Shown: positions 1 through 8,345, counted from the stretch's first letter. The stretch: 42,523 nt of DNA from Vulcanimicrobiota bacterium (GCA_030038215.1 JASHPI010000142.1:1-42523); one strand, 5' to 3'. Notes: generated by a model not told the origin, from the sequence alone. Program-made: numbers and translations.

Positions 1-152
1 CTCTTGGTCTTTTCCCCGAGCTGCGCCGCCGTGAGCATTGGCGGCGCTTCGACGACCGGAAGCTGATCGTGAAAGGGTGCGGGGTGTTGGCCGAAGTGAT
101 GGCGGCGCCGCGAGCGCCGGCGGCGTCCGCCGCCGCCTTGCGGCGGGCGCAT
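1..152 (-). CDS. N-terminus of an unidentified basic, Gly/Arg/His-rich protein (runs off left edge)
   Basis: On the minus strand an ATG at 152 opens a frame that stays open to the window edge. The first 20 or so residues are rich in Gly and Arg, followed by a His/Pro-rich stretch and then a more ordinary sequence (VVEAPPMLTAAQLGEKTK). The frame also stays open upstream to about 274, with a GTG near 206, so the start is uncertain. No clear Shine-Dalgarno sequence precedes either start. A good leftward promoter lies at 325-353, which supports a gene here. I do not recognise the family; a basic, low-complexity N-terminus suggests nucleic-acid binding, but that is only inference. Confidence 0.3.
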   Translation of the reverse strand, partial: MRPPQGGGGRRRRSRRRHHFGQHPAPFHDQLPVVEAPPMLTAAQLGEKTK

Positions 153-324
153 GTCATTGTTGGGACGATGTTCCGTTTGCAGTGGAGTATCTCTCTCGTA
201 GACGCGCACACGCCGAGCTTCGATGATCGCCGGCGAGGCTACCGCAATCAGATCGGTGACGTGAGCGTGGAAATGTCAAAAAGGGGCGCCGCGGCTGTCA
301 TGAGGACTGCGACGCGACGCCCAC

Positions 325-353
325 ACTATAGCACAGCCGCAGACGAGGTTCAA
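325..353 (-). promoter_or_regulatory. Sigma-70-type promoter, leftward
   Basis: On the minus strand TTGAAC (348-353) and TATAGT (325-330) are separated by exactly 17 nt, close to the vegetative consensus. Predicted transcription starts near 318 and would serve the gene leaving the left edge. The -35 overlaps the last codons of the DNA glycosylase gene. Confidence 0.5.
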
Positions 354-958
354 GGAGGGTTCAAGCGAGCCGGGCCGCTCACGAAAGGACTGCCGGCTTC
401 GTAGTAGCGTAAGCGGCGTTCGGTCGCGCGCGTCACGCCGATGCGCGGGCTTCGCTGCGCGCGGACGCGCTTGCGGGCGCCATCGGCGAGCCAGAGCGCA
501 GGGTGGACGAAAAGATCGATGCCGTCGCAGGATCGGTCAATCGCGAGCGCGCGACAGAGCCGCCCCGGACCGCGGCAGAGGTCGCGAACGCCCCGCGCTG
601 CGCGCCGCCTGCGCATTAGGTCGAGCCCTTCGATCGGCTCGAGCGCGCGGATCAACACCCCCGCGCCTTCGCCGTCAATCTCACTCGAGACATTGAAGCA
701 AAACGACGTGCCGTAAATTTGGTAGACGTACGCGCGATGCGGCGGCCCGAAGAGCGTGGCATTGCGACGACTCCTGCCGCGATACGCGTGGCAGGCCGGA
801 TCGTTCGGAAGGTATGCTTCGGTTTCGACGATACGTCCGGCTACGAGTCCCTCGTTCGTTTCACGAACGAGAACGCAGCCCAGAAGAGTCCGCGCCAATG
901 CACGCGTTTCGACCGGAAGAACCTCCGAGCCGATTCGCTTCAGCGAGGGACGCGTCAT
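350..958 (-). CDS. DNA-3-methyladenine glycosylase (AAG/MPG family)
   Basis: The 202-residue protein matches the AAG/MPG family of monofunctional base-excision-repair glycosylases, which remove 3-methyladenine, hypoxanthine and related alkylated purines. Visible family signatures are VETEAYL near residues 44-50 (containing the catalytic Glu), the substrate-pocket stretch HRAYVYQIYG around 73-82, and the RGPGRLCRALAI-like block (here CRGPGRLCRALAI). Length is typical for bacterial members. The ATG at 958 overlaps the stop of the upstream RNase H-like gene as ATGA, so the two are translationally coupled. Both lie behind a promoter with a LexA-type box, so induction by DNA damage is likely (inferred). 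Family assignment is firm. Confidence 0.95.
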   Translation of the reverse strand: MTRPSLKRIGSEVLPVETRALARTLLGCVLVRETNEGLVAGRIVETEAYLPNDPACHAYRGRSRRNATLFGPPHRAYVYQIYGTSFCFNVSSEIDGEGAGVLIRALEPIEGLDLMRRRRAARGVRDLCRGPGRLCRALAIDRSCDGIDLFVHPALWLADGARKRVRAQRSPRIGVTRATERRLRYYEAGSPFVSGPARLNPP

Positions 959-1350
959 GCAGCGAGATTCAGCGCCGCTTCCGCCCGTGCCCTCTGCGTT
1001 AAATCCTCCGTTGCTCCCGCCTTTACGCCATACGCCTCGAGCGCGTTGAGCGCACAGCGCAGACGCACGTACGCGAGCACGAGCACGTCGGGCAGATCGC
1101 GCTGCGCCACGATCTCGTCGACGAATTGCGCGTCGCCGAGCGTGAAGTTCACGCGCCGGCAGCCGCGCTCACGCAGTGCTCGCGCCACTTCGGTCAGCGC
1201 CGCGTAGCTAATCGCTCGATCCTCGGACGGCGCCGGTCTCATCCGGAACGGAAGACGCAGCAAACGATCCCCTTTAGCAGTGGCGACCGTTGCATACGCG
1301 ATCCCGCGTCCGCGGCGATCGGCGGCGTACCCTACTTTGACTTCGGTCAT
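955..1350 (-). CDS. Degenerate RNase H-fold protein, co-operonic with the DNA glycosylase
   Basis: This 131-residue protein has the layout of a small RNase HI domain. An N-terminal strand carries an Asp (GYAADRRGRG). A helix resembles the AEYxAL motif (ISYAALTEVARAL) but with Ser where the catalytic Glu normally sits. A strand ends in LGDAQ, matching the SDSQ aspartate. Catalysis on RNA:DNA hybrids is therefore doubtful, and a nucleic-acid-binding or altered nuclease role is possible. I chose the ATG at 1350, not 1392, because the longer frame would run through the promoter and LexA box. Transcription would start about 6 nt before this ATG, so the mRNA is nearly leaderless. The gene overlaps the glycosylase by 4 bp. 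The fold is inferred from pattern only. Confidence 0.65.
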   Translation of the reverse strand: MTEVKVGYAADRRGRGIAYATVATAKGDRLLRLPFRMRPAPSEDRAISYAALTEVARALRERGCRRVNFTLGDAQFVDEIVAQRDLPDVLVLAYVRLRCALNALEAYGVKAGATEDLTQRARAEAALNLAA

Positions 1351-1362
1351 CACCCTAACGGT

Positions 1363-1392
1363 ATCGTACCCCGAACATATGTTCGTGGTCAA
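1363..1392 (-). promoter_or_regulatory. LexA-type (Cheo) SOS box inside a leftward promoter
   Basis: The perfect 14-bp palindrome CGAACATATGTTCG lies at 1372-1385. It matches the LexA operator of Gram-positive and actinobacterial type (CGAAC-N4-GTTCG). On the minus strand it sits exactly between TTGACC (1387-1392) and TACGAT (1363-1368), an 18-nt spacer, so a bound repressor would block RNA polymerase. The downstream genes are the RNase H-like protein and the DNA glycosylase. The palindrome and promoter are seen directly; LexA as the binder is inferred, and no lexA gene is in the window. Confidence 0.75.
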
Positions 1393-2531
1393 GCGATGCG
1401 GGCGGGTTGCATGACGCTCGCGTAGAGGGCGAGCATGCCTTCGATCTGCCGGCCGACGGAGAATCGCTCGGCCGCATGCCGCGCGGTCGCCACAGAGGCC
1501 TGGTTCGCGGGCGGAATCGCGCCAAAGGCATGCGCAAAGGCTTCCGCCGAGGGGGCGACCGTGATCCCTGCGGGTCCAAGCACTTCGCGATTCTGCGGCG
1601 TGTCGGCGGCGATCACGTACGCGCCCGCCGCCAGCGCCTCGACCTGGACCAAGCCTTGCGTCTCGGTCGTGCTAGGCATCACGAAGGCGTCAGCGCTGGC
1701 GTAGAGGTCGGGAAGAGCGTCGCGCGCCACGATCCCGAGAAAGCGGGTCCGTCCGACCAGGCCGTATCTGCGCGCCTGTTCTTCCAGTTCGCCCCGGACC
1801 GGCCCGTCGCCGGCGACCGCGAGCTTCAACGACGAGTCATTCGAGCGCGCGAGCGCCTCGAGGAGTAACTGTACGTTCTTCTCCTTGGCCAGGCGGCAAA
1901 CACAGAGCAAGAGGCGATCGCCTTCACCGGCCCCGAGATGGCGCCGCAGGGCTTCGTCGCGGCGTCCGGCCCCGAAGTGCGCTACGTCAATGCCGCTCGG
2001 CACCACTTCGATGCGCGTCCGAACTCCGAGCTCGCGCAAGTGTACGCGCATCGCCGGGGTCGGCACGACGACCGCATCGGCAAGATTTGCAAACGTGCGC
2101 GTCAGTTGTGACGCTGCAAAGCGCGTTGCCTTCGGTTCGAACGGGACGTAATGCGCGTAAGCTTCCAGTTGCGTGTGATAGGTGAAGATCAGCGGCATCC
2201 CATAGCGGCGGGCGTAGCGCAGGCCCATCCAGCCTGTAACGAAGGGCGAGTGCACGTGCACCAAGGAGAGGCGCTCGATGATCGCCTTGACGTCGCGACG
2301 GCTCACGAGCGGAAGGGTCAAGCGGTACGGCGTGCGCATCGGAAGCGGCAAAGAAGGGATCCGAAAGACTGGGCCGTCCGTTTCGGCGTAACCTGGAATG
2401 TGGGGCGCAAAGCAGCACACCTGGTGTCCGCGAGCGCGTAAACCGTCGGCCAGCGTCTCGACCGAAGCGACGACGCCGTTGACCACGGGCCGGTAGATCT
2501 CGGTGAAGAACCCAATGCGCAGGCGCTCCAT
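1389..2531 (-). CDS. GT4-family glycosyltransferase (diacylglycerol/phosphatidylinositol glycosyltransferase-like)
   Basis: A GT-B retaining glycosyltransferase of about 380 residues. It starts with the typical strand RIGFFTEIYRPVVNGV, has HVHSPF and TYHTQLEAY in the acceptor half, and a donor-binding half with VPSGIDVAHF, RLAKEKNVQLLLEA, the AGDGP loop and a terminal E-x7-E-like block (TTETQGLVQVEALAAG). The order resembles enzymes that glycosylate diacylglycerol or PI mannosides, so a membrane glycolipid role is likely; the sugar cannot be told. I chose the ATG at 2531 because the family starts there; an ATG at 2606 would add a Pro/Arg-rich tail. A TATATA -10-like element lies at about 2626-2631. 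The stop codon is embedded in the -35 of the SOS-type promoter downstream. Confidence 0.85.
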   Translation of the reverse strand: MERLRIGFFTEIYRPVVNGVVASVETLADGLRARGHQVCCFAPHIPGYAETDGPVFRIPSLPLPMRTPYRLTLPLVSRRDVKAIIERLSLVHVHSPFVTGWMGLRYARRYGMPLIFTYHTQLEAYAHYVPFEPKATRFAASQLTRTFANLADAVVVPTPAMRVHLRELGVRTRIEVVPSGIDVAHFGAGRRDEALRRHLGAGEGDRLLLCVCRLAKEKNVQLLLEALARSNDSSLKLAVAGDGPVRGELEEQARRYGLVGRTRFLGIVARDALPDLYASADAFVMPSTTETQGLVQVEALAAGAYVIAADTPQNREVLGPAGITVAPSAEAFAHAFGAIPPANQASVATARHAAERFSVGRQIEGMLALYASVMQPARIA

Positions 2532-2703
2532 ACGCGGCTGCTTCGCCCCGCGCTCCTCTGGGCCCGGTCTTGAAGGTGGGTCCTGCCGGTCTGTGACTTT
2601 TGGCATGGTTCGGCCGACGGGTGGGCATATATAGTGCTCGGGTTCACTGCGCGCCCCTGACCTCAGACCGTCCAGGCGCCCCCATCGAGAAAGGATCCCC
2701 CAT

Positions 2704-3390
2704 TTGATCGGACGCCTGCTCCGCGCTGGCCTCACCTACGCCATCCTCGCCGTCGCTCCGGCGTTGGCATCCAATTCGGCCGCGCCCGCGAACGCCGTGC
2801 ACTGGCAGGGCGGCGGGGTCGTTACCTGGGAGGCCAAGCTGCACCGCTCGATCGCGCCGCAAACAATTCACCGGCTCGACTTCGCTCTGGCGCCGGGCGC
2901 CTCAAAGGTCATCGCCCACGGCGCGGCGGGCGAGCGCGAGCTGGTGGTGCGCTACTCGCAGCGCGACGGCGGACCGGTCCGGCGCAGCATCCTCTCCGCG
3001 ACGGTGATCCAAACACCGCGCCCCCGCATCGTGGCCGAAGGCATTGGTCGTTCGCCGCTCTCCAGTTTTGAAGCGCGCGGCGTTCTGCGAATGTCCTACA
3101 TCGCGCGCAGCGCGCTCCAGATGGTCGCCACCGCGTATACCGCCGATTGTGCGGGATGCGGCGGCATGACGGCCTTCGGTCGCGCGGGACGCGGCATCGT
3201 GGCGGTCGATCCGCGCGTCATTCCGATCGGAACGCGGCTCTTTATTCCTGGTTACGGCTTCGCGGTCGCCGGCGATACCGGTGGCGACATTCGCGGCGAT
3301 CGAATCGATCTGGGCTTCGATTCGGACCGCGAAGCGATGCTCTTCGGACGGCGCGACGTCACCGTCTATCGATTAGATTCGGCGAAATAG
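2704..3390 (+). CDS. Exported 3D-domain protein (YabE/MltA-like cell-wall factor)
   Basis: A 228-residue protein with an N-terminal signal-like hydrophobic stretch (residues 4-22). A central G5-like beta region follows (about 35-100, ending TVIQTPRPRIV). The C-terminal 3D domain has the three aspartates in VDPRVIPIG, GDTGGDIRG and RIDLGF. The 3D fold is shared with lytic transglycosylase MltA and with YabE/Rpf-type wall hydrolases, so peptidoglycan binding or cleavage outside the membrane is expected. The start is TTG with an AAAGGA ribosome site about 8 nt upstream. rsmA follows 15 nt downstream. The yabE-rnmV-ksgA order of Bacillus is the known parallel; rnmV is absent here. Confidence 0.85.
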   Translation: MIGRLLRAGLTYAILAVAPALASNSAAPANAVHWQGGGVVTWEAKLHRSIAPQTIHRLDFALAPGASKVIAHGAAGERELVVRYSQRDGGPVRRSILSATVIQTPRPRIVAEGIGRSPLSSFEARGVLRMSYIARSALQMVATAYTADCAGCGGMTAFGRAGRGIVAVDPRVIPIGTRLFIPGYGFAVAGDTGGDIRGDRIDLGFDSDREAMLFGRRDVTVYRLDSAK

Positions 3391-3405
3391 ATTGCAATAG
3401 ATCGG

Positions 3406-4239
3406 GTGCTGCCCCATCCCCGCAAGCTGCTTTCGCAAGCGGGTGTACGCCCCAAGAAACGCTACGGGCAGAACTTTCTCGTAGACGCGGCGACAGCGCA
3501 GCGCATCGCTCGGCTCAGCCTCGCGGGCGCGCCGCCGGCTTCGCGGATCATCGAAATCGGCGCAGGAACCGGCGCTTTGACGCTCGCCCTCCTCGATGAA
3601 GCCGCCGATGTGACGGCTCTCGAGATCGACCCCAGTCTGGTGAATCTTCTGCGCTCGCGCGAAGATTTGTCGCGGGCACGCATCCTGCAAGCCGATGCGT
3701 TGACCTTCGACTACCGCGCCTGGTCGGATGAGCGGGTCTGGCGCGTTGCCGGAAACCTTCCATACAACATCGCAACCGCGTTGATCGTGCGCCTGGCAGA
3801 AATGGAGTGCGGGCCGGATCACATGACGGTGATGGTCCAGAAGGACGTGGCAGATCGCCTCGTTGCCGTACCCGGCACGCGGGCTTACGGCAGCCTCTCG
3901 GTTGCGGTGCAGTATGCGATGCACGTCGAGCGCGCGTTCACGCTCGCTCCAAGATCCTTTTATCCGCCGCCGAAAGTGCATTCGACCGTCGTGCTCTTAC
4001 GGCGCCGCGCCTCGCCCGCGGTGCATCCGCGCGATCTTCAGCTCTTTTGGAAGGTCGTGCGTGGCGTATTCGCGTACCGGCGCAAGACGATTGCCAATAG
4101 TCTATCGCTTGCGCTCGACCTCGATCGCGCGATAGTTTCCCGGGCGCTTACGATCAGCAACCTCTCTCCGGAGCTTCGCGGTGAACGACTCGACCTCGCC
4201 GACCTCGCCCGCCTGGCCGACGCGCTGGCCGAAGGATAG
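3406..4239 (+). CDS. rsmA: 16S rRNA (adenine1518/1519-N6)-dimethyltransferase RsmA/KsgA
   Basis: This enzyme dimethylates two adjacent adenines in the 3' hairpin of 16S rRNA late in small-subunit assembly, using S-adenosylmethionine. The 277-residue sequence shows the family N-terminus KKRYGQNFLVD, the SAM loop EIGAGTGALTLAL, the catalytic NLPYN motif (within VAGNLPYNIATAL), VQKDVADRL and the FYPPPKVHSTVV block. Start is GTG at 3406. The 3' end overlaps the next gene by 59 nt in another frame, so the two are co-transcribed. Confidence 0.97.
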   Translation: MLPHPRKLLSQAGVRPKKRYGQNFLVDAATAQRIARLSLAGAPPASRIIEIGAGTGALTLALLDEAADVTALEIDPSLVNLLRSREDLSRARILQADALTFDYRAWSDERVWRVAGNLPYNIATALIVRLAEMECGPDHMTVMVQKDVADRLVAVPGTRAYGSLSVAVQYAMHVERAFTLAPRSFYPPPKVHSTVVLLRRRASPAVHPRDLQLFWKVVRGVFAYRRKTIANSLSLALDLDRAIVSRALTISNLSPELRGERLDLADLARLADALAEG

Positions 4240-4930
4240 CTTCACCGGCTTCTGGACGTGGCTGCTCGCGGGCTTCATCGCGGCGCTTTTTATAGCCGGA
4301 TTTTTCCTCACGCTCAAACTGAGCCGGACGCCGATTCAGCCGCCCAATCCCTTCATCTTCGACCTATCGATCGTGCTGCAGTTCGTGCTCGAAGGCGCTC
4401 TCGTCATCATCGTCCTCGCCGCGATGCCGGTCATTTCGAAGTTTTCGCTCCGCGAACTGGGGTTTCGAATGCCGAACGCTCGAACCGTCGGCATCGCGGT
4501 GCTCGGGGCGGCCGCAATGGCGATCGTGGCAAACGGAAGCGCCTCGCTTATCGACTATCTGGCGAAGAGCCAACATCAACAAGATATTGTCCAGATCTTC
4601 AAGAGCTTGCGCGATCCGACGACGATCGCCATCTTCGTGGCCTTCGCGGTCCTGTTCGCGCCGTTCGCAGAGGAGACGTTCTTTCGCATCCTGTTCTTCA
4701 ATCTGGGGATGCGTTACGGCGGCTTTTGGGGCGGCGCGATACTGAGCGGCGCGCTCTTCGGCATCGCGCACGGCGACATCTATGCCGCGCTGCCGCTGGC
4801 TCTAGGCGGCGTCGTGCTCTGCGCGGTGTACTATCGTACCGCTAATGCCTATGCCTCGATGATCTCACACGCACTTTTTAACGCGCTGTCGATCGCAGCG
4901 CTCCTAGTAGCTCCGCAAATCACCCGATAA
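4181..4930 (+). CDS. CPBP-family intramembrane glutamic endopeptidase (CAAX protease-like)
   Basis: A 249-residue polytopic protein with about six to seven membrane spans. It carries the CPBP/Abi catalytic motifs: EETFFR (Glu164, Glu165, Arg169), a His in GIAHGD (His197), and SHALFNAL (His230, Asn234). The family includes Rce1-type CAAX proteases and many bacterial proteases of unknown substrate; this member probably cleaves a membrane substrate. Start is GTG at 4181 inside the end of rsmA. Translation coupling to rsmA is likely. The 3' end overlaps the convergent glycosyltransferase by 11 bp. Confidence 0.9.
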   Translation: MNDSTSPTSPAWPTRWPKDSFTGFWTWLLAGFIAALFIAGFFLTLKLSRTPIQPPNPFIFDLSIVLQFVLEGALVIIVLAAMPVISKFSLRELGFRMPNARTVGIAVLGAAAMAIVANGSASLIDYLAKSQHQQDIVQIFKSLRDPTTIAIFVAFAVLFAPFAEETFFRILFFNLGMRYGGFWGGAILSGALFGIAHGDIYAALPLALGGVVLCAVYYRTANAYASMISHALFNALSIAALLVAPQITR

Positions 4931-6017
4931 GCGCGCGGACCGCCTCGAGAACGGCCTGCGAATCGATCGTGGGCGTATCCAAATAGCGCAGACGATGGCG
5001 GAGTGAAGCCGGCTTGCTGGTGGTCGCGGGCCGGCGGTCAAAGCCGTGGTCGCGGACGCGCCGCCCGATCAGGTGAATCGCGGCGGGATTCGGCTCATCG
5101 TACCAATCCGGGTGATGTGCGAGCCAAAGACCGATCGTCGGTATGCTGCCGCGCGCCATCGTGAGATGGAGCGGACCGGCTGGAATTCCGACAAAGAGAT
5201 GCGCGCGCGCGGCCAATCCTTTGTACAGCCGCGCAAAGGGCTCGTCGAGATCCGCAAAGAGCTCGCGGAAGCCCGCGGCCCCGTCGCCCAAATGCTCGTC
5301 GTCCATCGAGACAAAGTGCCAGCGCCGGTCATCGCGCCGCATGCGCATTGCGAAATCCCGTGCCTCCGAAGAGTCGCCCCAGTTCTTACGCGCGGCCGTT
5401 ACGCCGGCCCGAGAGAGGATGCAGAGGCGTGTGCCCGGTGGCGCGAATCGCGCCAACCGCTCGTCGAGTCGTCGCTGCGTGGCCGGCGGAGCCGTGAAAT
5501 CGACCGTGTTGACCAGCGGCTGCGAAAGATCGAACGAGCGTAGGCGTGCAGACGGCACCAAAAGGCGCGCGAGGTTGCGCGCTTTCGTGTGAAATGGATA
5601 AGGCGTGCGTCCTTCCGTCTCCGGATAGTCGGTCCACAGCAGGATCTCGGGAGCGAAGGCGCTCACGTTGTGACCGATCGGCCAAGGCAGCTCCATGCGA
5701 ACGCTGCCGCCGTTACACGCTCGCAGGCTCAGACCGAAGTGGCGCGCCCCAAGATCCGCGCCGTCTGAAGGAGCTCGCACTCCGCTGCAAAGCGCAAAGA
5801 TCTGAGGATGCTCTTCCATCACGCTCACGTAGTCGTCGCCAAACCGCGTGATCGCGTACGTATTCGAGGGCTCCAGTAGCGGGGCGAGCGCGCCGAAATG
5901 AACCCAGTCGCCCAACCCATGCGGCCAATAGATGAGCACGCGTCGGCCGGAAAGCGCGGCGAAGCGGCCTCGATCCTCGCGCATCGCGCGCACGGTCGCC
6001 TGCGCGGCGATGCTCAC
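4920..6017 (-). CDS. GT9-like (heptosyltransferase-fold) glycosyltransferase
   Basis: A 365-residue protein with a GT-B layout resembling GT9 heptosyltransferases. The N-terminus VLIYWPHGLGDWVHFGAL matches the usual GLGD-start motif. KNWGDSSEARDF corresponds to the K-x-W-P-x-F segment, and VGIPAGPLHLTMARG to the donor-site DTGPLHLAAA block. Asp is replaced by Pro in the last motif, so the donor may not be a standard ADP-heptose. The GTG start at 6017 overlaps the DUF2079 stop as GTGA. It closes the long leftward operon, and with its neighbours suggests surface glycan assembly. Confidence 0.7.
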   Translation of the reverse strand: MSIAAQATVRAMREDRGRFAALSGRRVLIYWPHGLGDWVHFGALAPLLEPSNTYAITRFGDDYVSVMEEHPQIFALCSGVRAPSDGADLGARHFGLSLRACNGGSVRMELPWPIGHNVSAFAPEILLWTDYPETEGRTPYPFHTKARNLARLLVPSARLRSFDLSQPLVNTVDFTAPPATQRRLDERLARFAPPGTRLCILSRAGVTAARKNWGDSSEARDFAMRMRRDDRRWHFVSMDDEHLGDGAAGFRELFADLDEPFARLYKGLAARAHLFVGIPAGPLHLTMARGSIPTIGLWLAHHPDWYDEPNPAAIHLIGRRVRDHGFDRRPATTSKPASLRHRLRYLDTPTIDSQAVLEAVRALIG

Positions 6018-7249
6018 GGCGTCACCGGGACCCCGCCGCACAGGTGCGGCGGCAACCGCCCCGTGAGGCTGGAGAAGAATGCCGGCGCGTTCGTGTCGTA
6101 CGCCGGACAAGCGGCGGCGTGCGGATCCGGATACGGATCGAGCCGCACCCGCGGATTGGCGGCAGCGACTGCCCAAACGCCCTCGTCGCGCCTGCCGAGC
6201 ACTGCGGAACGCCCGTCGTCACGGATCGCGACGGCGCGCGCGTACGCCGGCCAGTTTACGATGTACGGCCACCGCCCCGGGCGCAGCACGGTATCGTTGA
6301 AGATCAGCAGCGTGACGATCAGCGCGCAGGGGACCATCGCGCGGCTCAAGACCGGCCAGCGCCGCAGCCCAAACGCCGCCGCAATCGCAGCCGCCGCCAA
6401 GAGCGAAGCCGTGTAGTGCGATCCGACGCGGCTGGGCTCGTAGTTCCAAGGCCGCATGAAGACGATCTCGGCGACCAATGGCGCCGCCAAGAGCAGCCAT
6501 CGTCCGACGCCCAGCGGCGCGAAGGCAAAAGGCGCCAGCAGCAGCGCGATCATCGTGAGTTTGCCGCTCGGATCGCCGATCGTGAGTCCGTAAAGCGGAA
6601 TTCCCGGCCGCGCACCGGCGAGATGCTCGAGTCCAAAGAACAGCAGTCCGTTGAGCGCGCTTAGGGCGCAGAGCGCCACGCCGATGCGCCGGTCCCACCA
6701 CAACGCGCACGCTGCTGCAAACCAGAGCACGAAGAGGATCTGATCTTCCTTCAGCCCCATCAGCAACTGAGCGGCTACGAGGGTGGGCCAAAAGAGACGT
6801 TTGCGCACGGCGAGCGCCCCGCCGAACGCAATCAACGGGACGAAGACGTTCTCCGAAAAGTTATCGTAAGCAATCCCCTGCGCGGACGGCGTCAGCAGAT
6901 ACGCGATGCCGAGGAGATTCGCCCCTAGCTGCGGCACACCAAGCTCGCCGGCGAAAAGAACCAGCGGAATCGCCGCCGCTGCGACGGCAGCAACCTGAAT
7001 GACGAGCAACGTCTGCGCGCGTGGAAACACCGCCACGATCGGAACGAGCGCGCTCAGCGCCCAGGAGTCGTGCACCTCGAAGTGTGGCCGCCATTCTCCG
7101 AAGTTCCAGGATGAACCGTGGCGCAGGTTCACCAGAGTCTGCAGATACGTGCCGAGGTCGGCGCCGTAACGCAACGCGTAGAGCTTGTTCAAGTCGAGCG
7201 CCAGATAGACGATCGCGAAAACCGCCGCCGCGACGTAGACTACGCGCAC
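6014..7249 (-). CDS. DUF2079 polytopic membrane protein (GT-C-like)
   Basis: About 411 residues, with roughly ten hydrophobic spans and the DUF2079 hallmarks RYGADLGTYLQTL near the N-terminus and NFSENVFVPLIAF. The family is thought to be of the GT-C type, using lipid-linked sugars, with the early Asp as a likely catalytic residue; this function is inference. The frame is open far upstream through the glycosyltransferase gene, but that part is a shadow. I placed the start at GTG 7249, 8 nt after that gene's stop, with GAAGAG just upstream. A CTG at 7267 is an alternative. Confidence 0.75.
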   Translation of the reverse strand: MRVVYVAAAVFAIVYLALDLNKLYALRYGADLGTYLQTLVNLRHGSSWNFGEWRPHFEVHDSWALSALVPIVAVFPRAQTLLVIQVAAVAAAAIPLVLFAGELGVPQLGANLLGIAYLLTPSAQGIAYDNFSENVFVPLIAFGGALAVRKRLFWPTLVAAQLLMGLKEDQILFVLWFAAACALWWDRRIGVALCALSALNGLLFFGLEHLAGARPGIPLYGLTIGDPSGKLTMIALLLAPFAFAPLGVGRWLLLAAPLVAEIVFMRPWNYEPSRVGSHYTASLLAAAAIAAAFGLRRWPVLSRAMVPCALIVTLLIFNDTVLRPGRWPYIVNWPAYARAVAIRDDGRSAVLGRRDEGVWAVAAANPRVRLDPYPDPHAAACPAYDTNAPAFFSSLTGRLPPHLCGGVPVTP

Positions 7250-7256
7250 GATCTCT

Positions 7257-8345
7257 TCAGAAGGCAGTGCTCTCGTTACGAACGCGTCGTACGATGTCGC
7301 GTAAGCGCTCGATGAACTGCGCGGGTGAAAATTGCTCGGCGTGGGTGCGTAAGCGCCGTGGATCGAAATGCGACTCGTCGAAGTCGCAGAGCACCTTCGC
7401 CAGCGATTCCGGCGTCGCTTCATCGAAGAAGACGCCGGTTTGGCCGTCGATAATCGTTTCGAGCGCGCCTCCGCCGCGATAGGCGATGGCGGGGCGGCCG
7501 GCTGCAGCCGCCTCCAGCGGTACGAGGCCGAAATCTTCCTCCCCCGGCACGATCGCCGCCCGCGAGTCGCCGATGAGCACGTTGAGCTGCGCGTCCGGTA
7601 CGTAGCCCAGCAGCGTGGTCGTCGTCCCGCGTGCGCGCTCGCGCAACGTTCGCAGCGCGGGGCCGGCTCCGGCCACGAGGAGCTTGACGCCCGCGAGGGC
7701 CGCAGCCCGTATCGCAAGGTCGATACGTTTGTATGGCAACAACCGCGATGCGATGACGAAATAGTCACCTCCGCCGCTTCCGATGCTGAAGCGGTCGAGA
7801 TCGACCGGACACGGCAGCACATCGCAGTCGCGCCCATAATAGCTGCGAATGCGCTCAGCGACGTTGCGCGAGTTGGCGACGAAGCGCGTCGGGCGCCCGG
7901 CCGCGGCGCGATCCCAAGCCACCAGGCGCATGACCAAAGGACGCGCGAGCGCGGTCGGGCCGAGGCCTCCGATGTATTCGTCGTATGCAAAGGCGAAACG
8001 GCTGACCGTGTTGATATAGCACACGTGGACGGCGCCGGGCGGAACGCGTACGCCTTTGGCCCACGCAGTCGTCGAACTGACGATCGTGTCAAAGTCCGAA
8101 AAATCGAAACTCTCGAATGCATGCGGATAGAATGGCGCGAGCAGGCGAAAACAACGGTTCGCGGAGGGAAGCCGAGCCAGGTACGACGTGCAGACTCGCT
8201 GCCTTGGAATCAAATCGCCGACGGCTCGCTCGTCGTAGAGCGCCGTGTAGATCGGCGCGTCGGGCCATGCCTGAGCAATTCGAGCGAAGACGCGCTCCGC
8301 GCCGCCGCGCTGGTTCAGATAGTCATGAACGAGCGCGACCTTCAT
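7257..8345 (-). CDS. GT4-family glycosyltransferase (mannosyltransferase-like)
   Basis: A 362-residue GT-B enzyme. The N-terminus VALVHDYLNQRGGAERVF is typical of WbaZ/GumH-like mannosyltransferases. Other motifs are CPVDLDRFS, SRLLPYKRIDLAIRA, VAGAGP, GYVPDAQL and PGEEDFGLVPLEAAAAG, which contains the E-x7-E donor-binding pair. It probably adds a sugar to a cell-surface glycan lipid intermediate. It lies between a non-catalytic M16 gene (30 nt upstream) and the DUF2079 gene, in the same leftward chain. Confidence 0.88.
   Translation of the reverse strand: MKVALVHDYLNQRGGAERVFARIAQAWPDAPIYTALYDERAVGDLIPRQRVCTSYLARLPSANRCFRLLAPFYPHAFESFDFSDFDTIVSSTTAWAKGVRVPPGAVHVCYINTVSRFAFAYDEYIGGLGPTALARPLVMRLVAWDRAAAGRPTRFVANSRNVAERIRSYYGRDCDVLPCPVDLDRFSIGSGGGDYFVIASRLLPYKRIDLAIRAAALAGVKLLVAGAGPALRTLRERARGTTTTLLGYVPDAQLNVLIGDSRAAIVPGEEDFGLVPLEAAAAGRPAIAYRGGGALETIIDGQTGVFFDEATPESLAKVLCDFDESHFDPRRLRTHAEQFSPAQFIERLRDIVRRVRNESTAF

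Noticed and set aside
6014-8122. A 702-residue open frame spanning DUF2079 and the GT4 gene
   Set aside because: Its N-terminal third is an Arg/Ser-rich shadow of the GT4 gene; only the part after 7249 has membrane-protein character.
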